Shown here in pieces: positions 14,471 through 26,010 of a stretch of DNA of 64,000 nt. Each line of letters opens with the position of its first letter. The first letter of the stretch is position 1. A program made the translations under genes and the position numbers. Origin of the DNA: Amoebidium appalachense (Eukaryota; Ichthyosporea); NCBI GenBank assembly GCA_963693365.1, contig CAVNZM010000003.1, forward strand, positions 9,114,001-9,178,000, read 5' to 3'. The notes beneath the pieces were generated by a model. The model saw only the letters and a program-made list of their open reading frames with translations, was not told the origin of the DNA and made no database searches.

Positions 14471-14758
14471 GTGTGGGAGTGTGTGTGTATACGTGCACGT
14501 GTGTCTGTGGGTGGACACGTGCGGGTGTGTGTATACAGAACCGAAAGAAAAGGGGCCCAAAACAGAAGCACGGGTATTACCTAACAAGGTTGGCAACTGT
14601 CAGTATTTGCATCGTGCATATGCATGGGCTTAAGCGTATGTTTGTTTGTTACGTATACCGTGTATGCATGTGTGGTTACGGGGGGAGGGGGGTAGGAGGG
14701 AGGGGGGTGGGGGTGGAGGGGGTGGGTGAGGGAGGGAAGGAGGGTGGGTGGGTGTGTA

Positions 14759-14819
<61 letters not shown>

Positions 14820-15500
14820 TGGTGGTGGTGGTGGTGGTGGTGGTGGGGGGGGGAGGGGGGGGTTGGGAAGGGTGGGGAGGGGGGGAGGGGGATAGAATTG
14901 GTACCCTGGATGGTTGGGCCAGCCGCTGTCTTCCTCCGTCTCACTGTCTGACTGGCTAGAGGATTTGTAGAAACGTGAAACAAAATCCCTGTGCGACACA
15001 CACAACTGTCAGTTTGGAGGATTGCCGTGTGTGCCGATAGCTACGTGTGTGTTTGAGTAATGGTTTCTAAGAGTGCATGTGTGTGTGCTTACGGTGCAGT
15101 TGCGAGTACAGGGTTCGCCACACTTATCTGCACACACACACAAAAAAAAAGGAAAGAAAATGCGCGCACACATGCACAGGCACGCGTAAATGCACACACA
15201 AGACACACACACAGAGAGAGACCCACAGACACAGACACGGACACAGACACATCCACCCGCCTACCCACCCACCTGCTAAATATCCAACGTCAAAGCTAAG
15301 CAGTAAATCTTCTGTCATTCTTTCTTTCATTTCTTTTTTTTTCCCTTTCTTTCTTTCCTTTCATTCTTTCTTTCTTTTCTTTTTGTGGGGGGGGTGGGCT
15401 GGGGGTGGGGGTGGGGCGAAGAATGGTGGGTTACTGATGCACCATTTCATCCGCCTCAAAAACATTGTCTTATCCCCACTTCCACTTATATTCGCACCCA

Positions 15501-15546
<46 letters not shown>

Positions 15547-16345
15547 AAAAAATAATAAATAAATAAATAAAAAATATAGCAAAATAAAAAGAAAAGGTGC
15601 ATACAACATACGCAAACGTCCATCTTTACTTACGTCCCCTTTATCCCCCCCCCCCCCTCCCCACCCACACACACACACACACACACAACACAACACACAC
15701 ACCTCCCTCCCCATTCCTCCCCCCAAGAAAAGAGTCACGTGCAAACACAAGTATGCGAACGAGCACTTTGATCACATCCTTCCCCCCCCCCCCTCCCCCC
15801 CCCCCCCCCCCCCCCAAAACACACACGCATGCACGCACGCCCTCACGCACGAAGGCACGCACACCCACCCACCCAACCCACCACCCACCCACCCACCCAC
15901 CCACACACACACACGCACCTATCTGCGCCACCCCTCAGGTCGGCAAAGACCAGGCGCAGATGCACCTCCTGGCAGCCCCACAGCTGCCGTGCCGTTGCAT
16001 GGTCCACAGGCAGCGCTAGAAACTGCGTGCAGGTAGGTGTACAGTGGGTTATACACATGCAAGTAGGCATGCAATGGGTTAAACATATGCAAGTAGGTGT
16101 GTGATTGGTTATACACATGCGAGTAGGCATGCAATGGTTAAACACATGCAAGTAGATGTGTAATGGGTTAAACAATGCAAGTAGTAATGTGATGGGTTAG
16201 GTAAATGCAGTACCGGGCTATGGCAAAGGGCTAAGTGCATACAAAACAGGAATCTGGCACTTTTTAGCTTTTGAATTAATTTTATTATCATATGACCACT
16301 GTCCGAATATGAATATAACACAGACACCACTCTCTAATGCATACA

Positions 16346-16401
<56 letters not shown>

Positions 16402-16804
16402 TCTCCTGCCCATCCCGGCCCATTTGTTAGAGAGTCCAATCCACACTGATATGGCAACATAACTCTCGCTCATTAATAATTTCCCATTCCGGCACCCCAA
16501 TCTGCCATCATATATATACGGCAACACAAATGCATAAAATCAAGCAGATCAAGTTCGTGGCAGGATTGTGTCTATTATGTTTTCATTTGTGTGCATGTGC
16601 AACGTACATGTACACGTGCACGCATATGTCCATGTGTGTGGGCATGTGTTTTTAGTGCATTTGTGCTGTGATGATTGCCACTAAATCTACAGCCCCGTTC
16701 CGTACATGGGGAAGCCTGAATGTCCCCTCTTTCTTCCTTTCTATTCTTCCTTTTTCTTGTGTCTGTGTGCATGTTGGTGGTGTTGTTTGGGAGAAGGTGT
16801 GTGT

Positions 16805-16859
<55 letters not shown>

Positions 16860-17165
16860 GAAACACACTCTGCCTACCTTTTTTCCAGGTGACTTCCGGT
16901 CAAGTTGGGGCATGAAGACGGCCGGACCAAAGGAACAGGGCAGGGTGGGGCTGTGGGTGTGCACCAAAAATCAGTGCTTGGCCGAAATGGGGTCGATCAA
17001 GGAACACGCGCACTCATGTCATAAACGGGTTAAAGGAGGATTCTTTTGGGTTTCCGGGTTGGGTCAGACCCGAACGGGTTTATGCAATGTAATTGGCTTG
17101 GTGGGCACCTGCTTGACCCGAAAGACCCAATAAATCTGGCCTACAAGAAGCTCTCGTTAACGTAA

Positions 17166-17212
<47 letters not shown>

Positions 17213-17803
17213 AAACCTTTCCCCTTCATATATGTGTATGCGTGTGTTTTGTTGCAGGCCTCCACAGAGCCATCATTTCAGAATCTATGGGCAGTGATAT
17301 TTCCAAAACCACACAAACACATTTCTTCTAAAACCACCTAAAAACATTATTCCACATCGCCACACAGTAACTTGTCCCGAGCGCTAAATCTAAACCCCTT
17401 TCAGGAGTGGTTGGTGCCAAATCCAGAGAAAAATGAATTTCCAGAAAACTTCCGCAATCGCTATCCCATATCCATTTCTAGAAATCTCGGTTGCCGAATC
17501 GTTAACTCCATAACCCTTTCAGATAATTACTCTTGAATATAATCAAAAAAACCTCTTACCTTCCGAATTCACACACACACCAACAAACCCATCCAGAAAT
17601 CACCCACTCAAACCCCATTACAGACAAGTGCGTTAATTCACTTGTTTTTCATACGTACCCAGGGAGTACAACGAGGGAGAAAGCCAGTCCCTGTATGTTG
17701 TCCGAGTATATGGAGTAGGGCTGCAGCACAACACCAACCTCCTCCCCATCTGCTATCTGGTTGCCCCCCTCGGCATTACGCCCCATGTACCTGTTTGTCG
17801 CGG

Positions 17804-17897
<94 letters not shown>

Positions 17898-18561
17898 GGT
17901 GGGGAGAGGGAGAGATACACGCACCCAGAGGGAAAAAGGGGGAGAGAAAGAGGAGCGGGGGAAGGGGCAGGGGGGGGGGGGGGGGGGGAGGGAGGGGTGG
18001 GAGGGGGGGGAGATGTTTGCATTAGAGGGTTGGAAATATGGGGTGGTACCAAAAGACAAAATATAAAACGTCACAAAATTGAAAAACGTGAAACCAAACC
18101 ATAGATTGCAAAAAATGGGGACGCCGGCACACTCACGTACAGACACATAGACACATGCACGAACACGCACGCCCGCACGCACGCAGCACGCACGCACACA
18201 GACACACACACACACACGCCCAGACATGGCCGACTACATATCAGCACGCACCTTCTCTGGCCCTTCTTCCTCTTGCTGAGCTTGAGGCACCACTGCTGAC
18301 CCATCGCTGAGAACTCATCCGTGAACCCCGTAGGCCCAAACAGCCCACTCTCACGCAGCCGCACATCTGGAAAAGGGTCAAAATGAATACTGGACGGAGG
18401 AAGAGGGCCACTAGAAAGAAGGAGTACTGGAACAGGGAGAATGCCAGAGGGAGGGGAGAGCTGGAAAGAGGGAGGATGCCAGTGGGAGGTGAGCACTGTG
18501 TATTAAGGTTTTGTGTGTGTGTGTGTTTATGTGCGCGCGCGCGAGCGCGGATGCATGCACG

Positions 18562-18653
<92 letters not shown>

Positions 18654-19463
18654 TGTGCTGTGCGTAAGTGTATGTGTGTCCCTGTGCACGTGTGTGTAAG
18701 AGAGGGGGGAGGAGGGGGGGGGGGGGGGGGTTGGGGGGCTCAAGGGGGGTTGGGGGTTGGGGGGGCTCAGAGGGAGATATCCGCACAACCGGAACCAGAA
18801 TGCTCTTGCTAAACCCACACAATGTATAAACCCCACACATGCACACACCTCTGACCACAATGTTGCGTGCCCGTCCAGACAACATCTCTGCAAGCATACG
18901 GTGGCCGTCTGTCTGTGTCTTGACCTTCTGTGCTGCCTTCATCTGAGCACAAACCAGCAGTTAGCACCATCCACCTTGACCCACATAACAGAAATTGCAT
19001 GCAGCACCACTCACCTTAAACCACATAACAAAAAATGCGCACAACAACACTTATCATGAACCGTGTAGCAGAGAACCATTCCAGCTACAAACTTTATGAC
19101 AATGTGCACAAGGACGCTTAATCGACCGCTCAAACACGCACACCCACACACATTCCGAATGGGAAAAAGAAAAGGTGCCAACAACAAGAGCGTAAGAACA
19201 AGCACACATCCAGAAGTCGGGCAACACAGGAATCTAAACACCGACACACAAAACCCCACGTATCTTTCTCCGCTTGTCAATGTGCCACCAATTACCAAAA
19301 TATGTGCTATTTCCCAACTTAATAACCATTTTGATGCCAACAATACCAAAAACACAAACAGGCTCTGCAACCCATCGGCACTCCGTGTAGCCGAGGAATA
19401 TAGAACTTCATTAGTCAAACCAATTTCGCAATGTCGCAAATTAATTTTTAGTTTTATATAGTA

Positions 19464-19497
<34 letters not shown>

Positions 19498-20116
19498 AAA
19501 AAAAAAGTAGAAGTTAGCACCCACCAGCTTCTTTTCTCTCCTCTGGACTGCTGCCAGCAGATCTGCCCCGGTCATCTTTTGCATCTCACATTGTGCCTGT
19601 GATCACAACAATAAGCATACAACTGCGACCCCCTCCCCCCTCCCCCGCCATCTCCCCCCCCCCCCCCCCCTCCACCCCACCCCCACCCCCCACCCTCGGT
19701 GCTTTCCCTCCCTCCCCCCCCCCCTCCCCCCCCTCCCTCCCCCCCCCCACAGAGAAGGAAAAAAAAAAAAAAAAAAAAAAAAAAAAGAAAGAAAGAAAGA
19801 GAGAAAGAAAAGAGAAAGAAAAGAGAAAGAAAAGAAAGGTAAAAACACAGAGACGATTTCCCGTACACACCTTGTCCCAGTCTCACCTTCTCTGCTCACC
19901 TCTTCCCCCATGCTAACGACCATCACCATTACACCTACTCACCCTAAACAACCATCTCTCTTTCTCAAAATCGTTTCTTTCACTGCCTCCTCTATATAAC
20001 TCACAACCCCCCCCCACCTTGGGGGATCACAAAGCCTTCAGGATAAAGTCTTCCGAGAACATAGATCTCTTAGCCCCTCTCATTCTCCTTCCCCATTCTC
20101 CTTCAGGAAGCCCGCC

Positions 20117-20165
<49 letters not shown>

Positions 20166-20228
20166 TGAACATACTTCTCTCTTAGCCCCTCTCATTCTCC
20201 TTCCCCATTCTCCTTCAGGAAGCCCGCC

Positions 20229-20261
<33 letters not shown>

Positions 20262-21080
20262 TGAACATACTTCTCTCTTAGCCCCTCTCATTCTCCTTCC
20301 CCATTCTCCTTCAGGAAGCCCGCCCCCTTCTCCCCCCCCCCCCCCCCCCCCCCCCTCTCCCCCCCCCCCCCCCCCCCCCTCTCCCCTGAACATACTTCTC
20401 TCTTAGCCCCTCTCATTCTCCTTCCCCATTCTCCTTCAGGAAGCCCACCCCCCCTCCCCCCCCTCCCCCTCCCTTTCCCCCCCTCCCTCCCCACCCCCCC
20501 GCCCCGGCCCCCCCCCCCCCCACCCACCACCCCCAACAATTTCTTTTGCTTTCTACTTGAGCAAGCCTCTCTCAGTATGTCTCTCCTTCCTCCTCCCCCA
20601 TTCCCCCTCCACCACCCCCCTCCCCCAACACACAAACACACGAGCCCCACCTCACCCTAACAAACCCAACCCTGCCTACCGCCCTTCTCCTGCTTCAACT
20701 ATGTGCTCTAGCTGCAAAACATCAGCATTAGGGTGATAAAAAAAACTAAACTACCGTTAGAACTCCTGCTTGAATGAGCCATAGCCCTGTGAAAGGAAGA
20801 GCCCCCCCCCCCCCCCCCCCCCCCCCCCACCGCCTTGGTCCCTTTGTGTTAGGTGTATGTGTCCGAGTGTGCATGCGTGTGCGTGCATGTGTGTGTGTGC
20901 ACGCGCGTGCGCCACTTGTGCATTTTTGTGCATGTTGATTTGCATGTGTGCATGTTAGCTTGTGGGAGAGTGTCTGTGTGAGTGAGAGAGTATATGTGCT
21001 TGTGCAAGTGTTTGTAGGTCTCCATACGAGTGCGTGCATGTGTGTGTAGGCACAACCGTGCGTGCGTGTGTGCGTGTGTG

Positions 21081-21135
<55 letters not shown>

Positions 21136-21998
21136 CTGTGTGCAAACATCCTTGTGTTGGCGTGTGTTTCTGTGTGTGCGTGTGCGCGTGTGTTTGTGCG
21201 CGCCTACATGTGTCCTGTGTATGCGTGCCTGTATGCGTGCATGTATGTGTGTTGGGGGGGGGGGGAGGAGAGGGAGGGGAAAGGGGGCAGAGATGGGGGG
21301 GAACACCCCAACCTGATGCTCATCCCGCTGATGTGCTGGGCCCGCCCATGCACAGCCCATGCACTCGTACAGACATGTGGTGGGGCGGTGTGGGCACTCT
21401 TTCCCCCTCGTGTGTCTTCCTCTGCTCCACAGCAAAATATGATTAAGATTACATCAAGATTTATGTTGATAATGATTAAAAGAATTCCTATCTAGGGATC
21501 CGGTCGGGTAAGGCCAGAAAGTAGCTTGCGCAATATAATTGGGGTGATGCGCATCAAACAGCATATTGGCCTGGCCAAAAAAAGGCCATAAATCAAGTGT
21601 CCATGAAGCTTTGACTTCGGTATGCACGTAATCGTAAAGGCAGACACTCTATGGCAAACATGGTGTTTCTATTTGCTATTAGGTTTCATAGTGTGTGCTT
21701 AAATCTGTGCGCAAGAGGGGTGGGTGTTTTGAGGTTATATCAAGTGTGGGGGATTTTATTTTTATTATGATCAAAATAGGATGCATGCCGGGTATACAGG
21801 CAGGTGTGGATATGAGTGGTTGGATATGTGCAACCCACAACCCAGAACTAAACTACAATTCATACCATCTCTCACGGACACCAGAAGAAATATGCGTGCA
21901 AGAGGCACCTGAGCAGAGCCCATCAGCCATATTTGCACTGCACTTACCACCACCAAAAAAGAAAAGGAAAAACAAAAGGTGTGTTGGGGGGGTGGTGG

Positions 21999-22041
<43 letters not shown>

Positions 22042-24587
22042 TTGATCCACACAGGTGGGGTCAATGTTCGCACCCACCAAAACAACCCAAAAAAAGGAAA
22101 AAAGGAAGGAAGAAAGTAAGGAAGCAAGAGCAAGATGGGGAGGGGGAGGGGGGGGGGGGGGAGAGGGGGGGGTTGTTCCACACAAACAACTAGAGCTCAT
22201 GTTGCCACCAGCGTTAGCACCAAGACTCACCGTTGCATAGGTGACTGCCTCTGTGCAGCCCGGGTACTTGCAGGTGTGGGGTAGCTGGTCACGTGCTCTC
22301 TCTGCTACCGTGTTGCGCACTGGTGTGCCCTGGCTCATCGGCACCCTGCACCCACACAATGTTCATTGAGGCCCCGATGGGGGGGGGGGGGGGGGGGAGG
22401 GGGGGAGGTAGGGGGGGGGAGGGGGGGGGAGGGGAGGGGGAGGGAAAATAAGTAATAAAGAGGGAAGAAAAAAGAGAAAGAAGAAGGAGGAGGGGGGGGA
22501 GAGGCAGGGGGAAAGGGTAGCATGCACAGGAACACAAAAGCGGATGGATACATTGTGCCATTAGCGTGGGAAATGGATGAGGGACGGGGGGCAGGCGAAC
22601 TAGCCGGCCACAAATGGCAGCTGTGATTTGAGAGTGTTTGAGTGTGGGGCAAGGGAGAGGGGGGGGGGGGGGGGGGGGAGCATTAAAGCATAACAGTGCA
22701 GAGAAAAAGGAAAGAGAAGACCAGGGAGGGGAGGGCGGGGAAAGGGGGGGATTAGGGGGGGGGGGGAGGGGGGTTTGAATGCGGAACACGGTACGAAGTA
22801 CACATACACGAAGGACACATGCAAAGGCAAACATTCAAGTATGCAACGTCGGGGGGGGGTTTGAATGCGTCAAAAAGTACGAAGTACACAAGAACAAACG
22901 GATAACACGATGCAGAATGCAAGCCATACATAAAGAGTATGCATACTAAGCAGAGCCCATCCTCAGGGGAGGCCCACGTCATCCACAGTACCCGAGTTTC
23001 AACCTATTCACCTCGTTAACGAAACCCAACTCAGATACTGTTTCACTTGAACATGGGTAGGTCACCCGTCTTGATCAGAGACGAGCAGGGTTGCTTATGC
23101 AGGCAAGGGCAGTGGGAAAGGCCGGGGGTTAAAGTTGCAGCAGTAAGCAGAAGCAAGAAAAATCTAGATAGGAACTCAGGAGACGGGGCTTCTAGGAAGC
23201 TCCCCCGTCGCTACCTAAGTCGATACTTCCCTGGCTAACATACTAGCTGAAAAGAATTAAGTCCCGAAGGCCGCAGAATTCGCAATCAGAGGGGAAAATA
23301 TGAGATTTGACCCACGCCGCAGGGTAGTAACATGCTTACTAGGGCGGAACTTTATCGTCTTCGAACGGAAAGCTATGCCCCCGGATGTCAGCCGGAAATA
23401 TGGTATCACCCATTGCTTTGGGCTTAAAAAGAGCCAAATCGACAGTCCGAGTTATGTTACGCCGGCGGGTAACATGCCGAGGGGGCGAGGGGGGGGGGGG
23501 GGGGGGGCAGGAGACGGGATGATGAGGGGATAGCTCTTAAGACGACACGTTCAGACAACAAAAAAAGGAAAAACTGAAGTAGAGAGGGGGGTGAAAAGGG
23601 GGTGAAGTGGAGTCTGGGGGGAGGGGGAAGGAGGGGGGGGGAGGGGGGGGGGGGAGGGGGAAGGGGGATTGGGGGGGGGGGGGGGGGGATGGTTAGAACG
23701 GCAGTGTGTAGAACTTCATGCTAACTTCGATCAGTTCAGGTGTCACGAACACATATTCACGTGGATGATGTCTTTCCCATACAAGCACAGAAATAAGGCA
23801 TCACGAAAATGCAATGCCATGACGGGCAGTTTCTTGATAACATATGCACCCACCTGCAGGTCGGGCACTTTGGTGCATCACCAGCAATTAGCCTCTTGTG
23901 GCAATCGTTGCACAGTAGATGCCCGCCGCTACACTGGAATATTTCTTCCTCCGGAACACAGAAACAAATGGTGCAGGTCAACAGCTGTTCCATGTTGCTA
24001 TCATCATCTTTCTTTGCCCCTCCAATTTTTACCCCTGCCCTGTTTTGATTGTCATTTCTGCGCTCGGGCTTCTGTTCTGGAGCTGCATCGTTTTGCTCTG
24101 TTGTGTTGTTTTGTGCGTTGTCTTGAACCGTGCTACCTGTGAGGTTTTCTTGTACACCCGTGCGAGGTCGATGTCCTGTCTGCCTTCCTGGCAGCTGGGC
24201 ACCGTTCGAACCAATTTGCCCAGGAGGACCGAATGGATTCATAAACGAGTGGAACGGTGGGAAGTCTACGTGTGTACGCACACCACCCTCCCCCCTACCC
24301 GTGTGAGTGTTTCTGCCTATTCTCATAGGACCCCCTCCCGCTCCATCGCTAGTGTTTCCCTCCCCTCCCTCCCCTTGGTTTAAGCGACGACGTGACACCA
24401 AATTGTTGTTGTTCGGTCTTGCCTGTGCTGTGTTGTATGGCGCCCGGCTCGGTCTGGGAAACATGGGATGTGGGTTGTTCCCTCTGGGTGGGTTTCTAGC
24501 ATCATGCTGGCGGTTTGGGTCGTAGATGCGACGGGGAGGTGGCGGTGGTGGCGGTGGTGGCGGTGGTGGCGGGGCACCCGCACTCAT
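11925..24587 (-). CDS. RING / TRAF-type zinc finger / MATH-like protein (ZTRAF1/CYHR1-like E3 candidate)
   Basis: Ten exons join in phase: 24587-23854, 22345-22231, 21421-21313, 19596-19525, 18942-18849, 18366-~18248, 16022-15919, 13723-13356, 12506-12437, 11970-11925; about 609 aa. Order: poly-Pro (residues 6-18), disordered N-terminus, C3HC4 RING (Cys205, Cys208, Cys219, His223, Cys226, Cys229, Cys241, Cys244), a TRAF/SIAH-type zinc finger (CKYPGCTEA … HE … CPHRPTTC … C … H … C), a helical linker ([16 protein letters not shown]), a MATH-like region ([14 protein letters not shown], then [20 protein letters not shown]), and a Met/Gly/acid-rich tail. The RING to linker order matches animal ZTRAF1/CYHR1, a presumed ubiquitin ligase. 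Two weak points: exon 3 needs one base fewer in the run at 21403-21407 to stay in frame, and the exon 6 donor that fits the phase (GTGCTG after 18248) is weak; the better GTGCGT after 18252 breaks the frame. Exons 5 and 10 are assigned by phase and splice sites only. Confidence 0.75.
13982..14018. repeat. (AAT)n microsatellite
   Basis: About 12 AAT units directly after a (CA)n tract and a long C-run, inside intron 7 of the RING gene. Confidence 0.9.
14763..14845. repeat. (GT)n followed by (GGT)n
   Basis: A pure GT array changes into GGT units and then a G-rich run, in intron 7 of the RING gene. The stepwise motif change suggests slippage-driven birth of one repeat from the other. Confidence 0.9.
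16028..16208. repeat. Minisatellite of about 31-bp units
   Basis: About six imperfect copies of a unit containing GCAAGTAGGTGTG and AATGGGTTA lie in tandem. The array sits immediately upstream of exon 7 of the RING gene on the coding strand, so the last intron bases before that acceptor are minisatellite. Confidence 0.85.
17818..17896. repeat. 79-nt uninterrupted G-run
   Basis: The longest clean homopolymer I counted, within intron 6 of the RING gene. It directly follows a (TG)n stretch, the same order (dinucleotide then G-run) seen at many places in this window. Confidence 0.9.
18562..18652. repeat. (GT)n microsatellite
   Basis: About 90 bp of GT on the plus strand (CA in the sense of the RING gene), within intron 5. 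Confidence 0.95.
20045..20450. repeat. Four-copy tandem repeat with poly-C spacers
   Basis: A unit of about 60 bp (TCTCTTAGCCCCTCTCATTC … AGGAAGCCC) occurs four times, starting near 20045, 20166, 20263 and 20388. The copies are separated by C-runs of different lengths (roughly 30 to 55 nt). The unique part is almost identical between copies while the C-run varies. It lies in intron 3 of the RING gene. Confidence 0.9.
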
Positions 24588-25135
24588 TTTTTGTTTTTTT
24601 GCGCAAAAGCTCCAAAGTCTATGTGAAAAAGGTTTGGTGGCCTTTTAGTGTGAAGAGGCTTCTGATTTTAGGTTTGCTAACCCATATGTCCCAGTGATGC
24701 CTTTTCTTTCTCCAGAATCCGACTTTTTTGAATATGCTCAGTAAACAGCAGTAATAGTATATATGTCTACATATATATATACACACACAGAAAAAGCTCG
24801 CCTTCTCTCCCTCGTCGTTTCAAACATGCCCTTCCCTTGTAGCAAGCCCTTGTTCAAAAAGCAGAGGCCGCTAAAGTTACATCATGTTCGCTGTGAAGAG
24901 CCGCCATGGATAAGATGTAAAGCCTATACAGGTCCGCTAGCAAAATGCTTATACATTTTTTCAGGGGGTTCTTAAATCAGTAGATGGCCTTTCGATAAAT
25001 GCAAATTGGGATATGTGCCCTTGCGCATTTCTACATCTTCTTAGTGGACCAGCTCGTTACGTAATCGCGCCGGAAGTCGCAAAACCTAAAGGCCGAACGA
25101 CCGTCGTGCAGCTATGAACCGAGGTGAGGCTTTTT
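24588..25135. other. Upstream region of the RING gene
   Basis: A complex-sequence spacer with a TATATATATA stretch near 24770-24782, about 185 bp upstream of the RING gene start codon on the minus strand. That position would suit a core promoter, but an AT dinucleotide run is weak evidence. I see no gene. Confidence 0.4.
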
Positions 25136-25717
25136 TTACGCCTGGACCAAACCCGTATACTTCAGGAGTTTCACAAGTGCACAAGTGGAGCAGAAGAAAG
25201 GCACTAACAACTGCGACAGGGTGTCCTGGGGGTGAGAGGGACTGTGAGGTGGAAAGGTCGTAGAAAGGAAGCGCACTAGTAGTGTCAGAGTCAGTACTGT
25301 AATGACCAGTGCTACCATCTCTACTTCAACCTTTGCAGCTGTTTCCCGGGCACGCGGTGTGTGTGTGTGTGTTTGTGTGTCCGTGCGTGCGTGCGTGCGT
25401 GTGTGTGTGTGTGTCACGGTAGTGGGGGGAGGAAGGGAAGGGGCGGAGTGCAGCTGTGTTTTGAGTTTGTGCGTGTACACGTGTCGTGTAGTCGTGTGTT
25501 GCCGAGGGTGTATGTGGCGGGGTGGGAACAGGCTCGCGGCCGAGTGTGTGTGCGCGACGGCGGGGGAAGGGGGGGGGGGGGGGGGGGGGGGGGGGTTACA
25601 GTGTCGTGCAGTTTGTGCCAAACTTTGCAACCGTTTAAAGACGGCTATTGTATTGTATGAATGTTTATTGCTACTGATGTCTTTACGTACTTTCAGAAAG
25701 GATGCCATAACATACAT
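25136..25717 (-). CDS. Possible small membrane protein (two exons)
   Basis: Exon 25717-25600 (ATG at 25717, donor GTAACC) joins exon 25338-25136 (acceptor AAACAG) in phase, giving about 106 aa. The second exon codes for a strong hydrophobic segment (MVALVITVLTLTLLVRFL) and a second near the C-terminus (LLVPFFCSTCALVKLL), so a two-pass membrane protein is plausible. The first exon is basic and polar (SFLKVRKDIS). The intron is made of (CA)n and C-runs in the sense direction, like introns of confirmed genes here. I do not recognise the family, and the donor is not strong; a chance join is possible. Confidence 0.4.
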   Translation of the reverse strand: MYVMASFLKVRKDISSNKHSYNTIAVFKRLQSLAQTARHCNPPPPPPPPPSPAVAHTHSAASLFPPRHIHPRQHTTTRHVYTHKLKTQLHSAPSLPPPTTVTHTHTRTHARTDTQTHTHTPRARETAAKVEVEMVALVITVLTLTLLVRFLSTTFPPHSPSHPQDTLSQLLVPFFCSTCALVKLLKYTGLVQA

Positions 25718-26010
25718 GATGCTAAACACACACCCGAAAAGTTGTTACATGGCATCTAAGACTTGGTGGATACTAAATTCATTATCACATGTTGATCTAT
25801 ATCACAAGCTGGCTCACCCACATACGACATACGTATTTAACCACACTAAAAAAGAGATAAAAGTTAAACTTAAAACACCAGGTGGTGATGTCGTTCAATA
25901 GCATATATTATAAGAGAGGGTACTCATTAAGCTCTCTAACCAGGCAAGTTTACAGCCTATGATCATTTGGCGCTTGTAAGTAGCAAAAATAGAGAGCACA
26001 CACACACCGC

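Noticed and set aside
15843-16175. Frame with repeated Cys/His/Pro units upstream of RING exon 7
   Set aside because: The repeated part translates the 31-bp minisatellite in the intron; only the piece after the acceptor at 16022 is coding-like.
20045-20450. CRISPR-like array of near-identical repeats with spacers
   Set aside because: The spacers are homopolymer C, the repeats are not palindromic, there are only four copies, and the DNA is eukaryotic.
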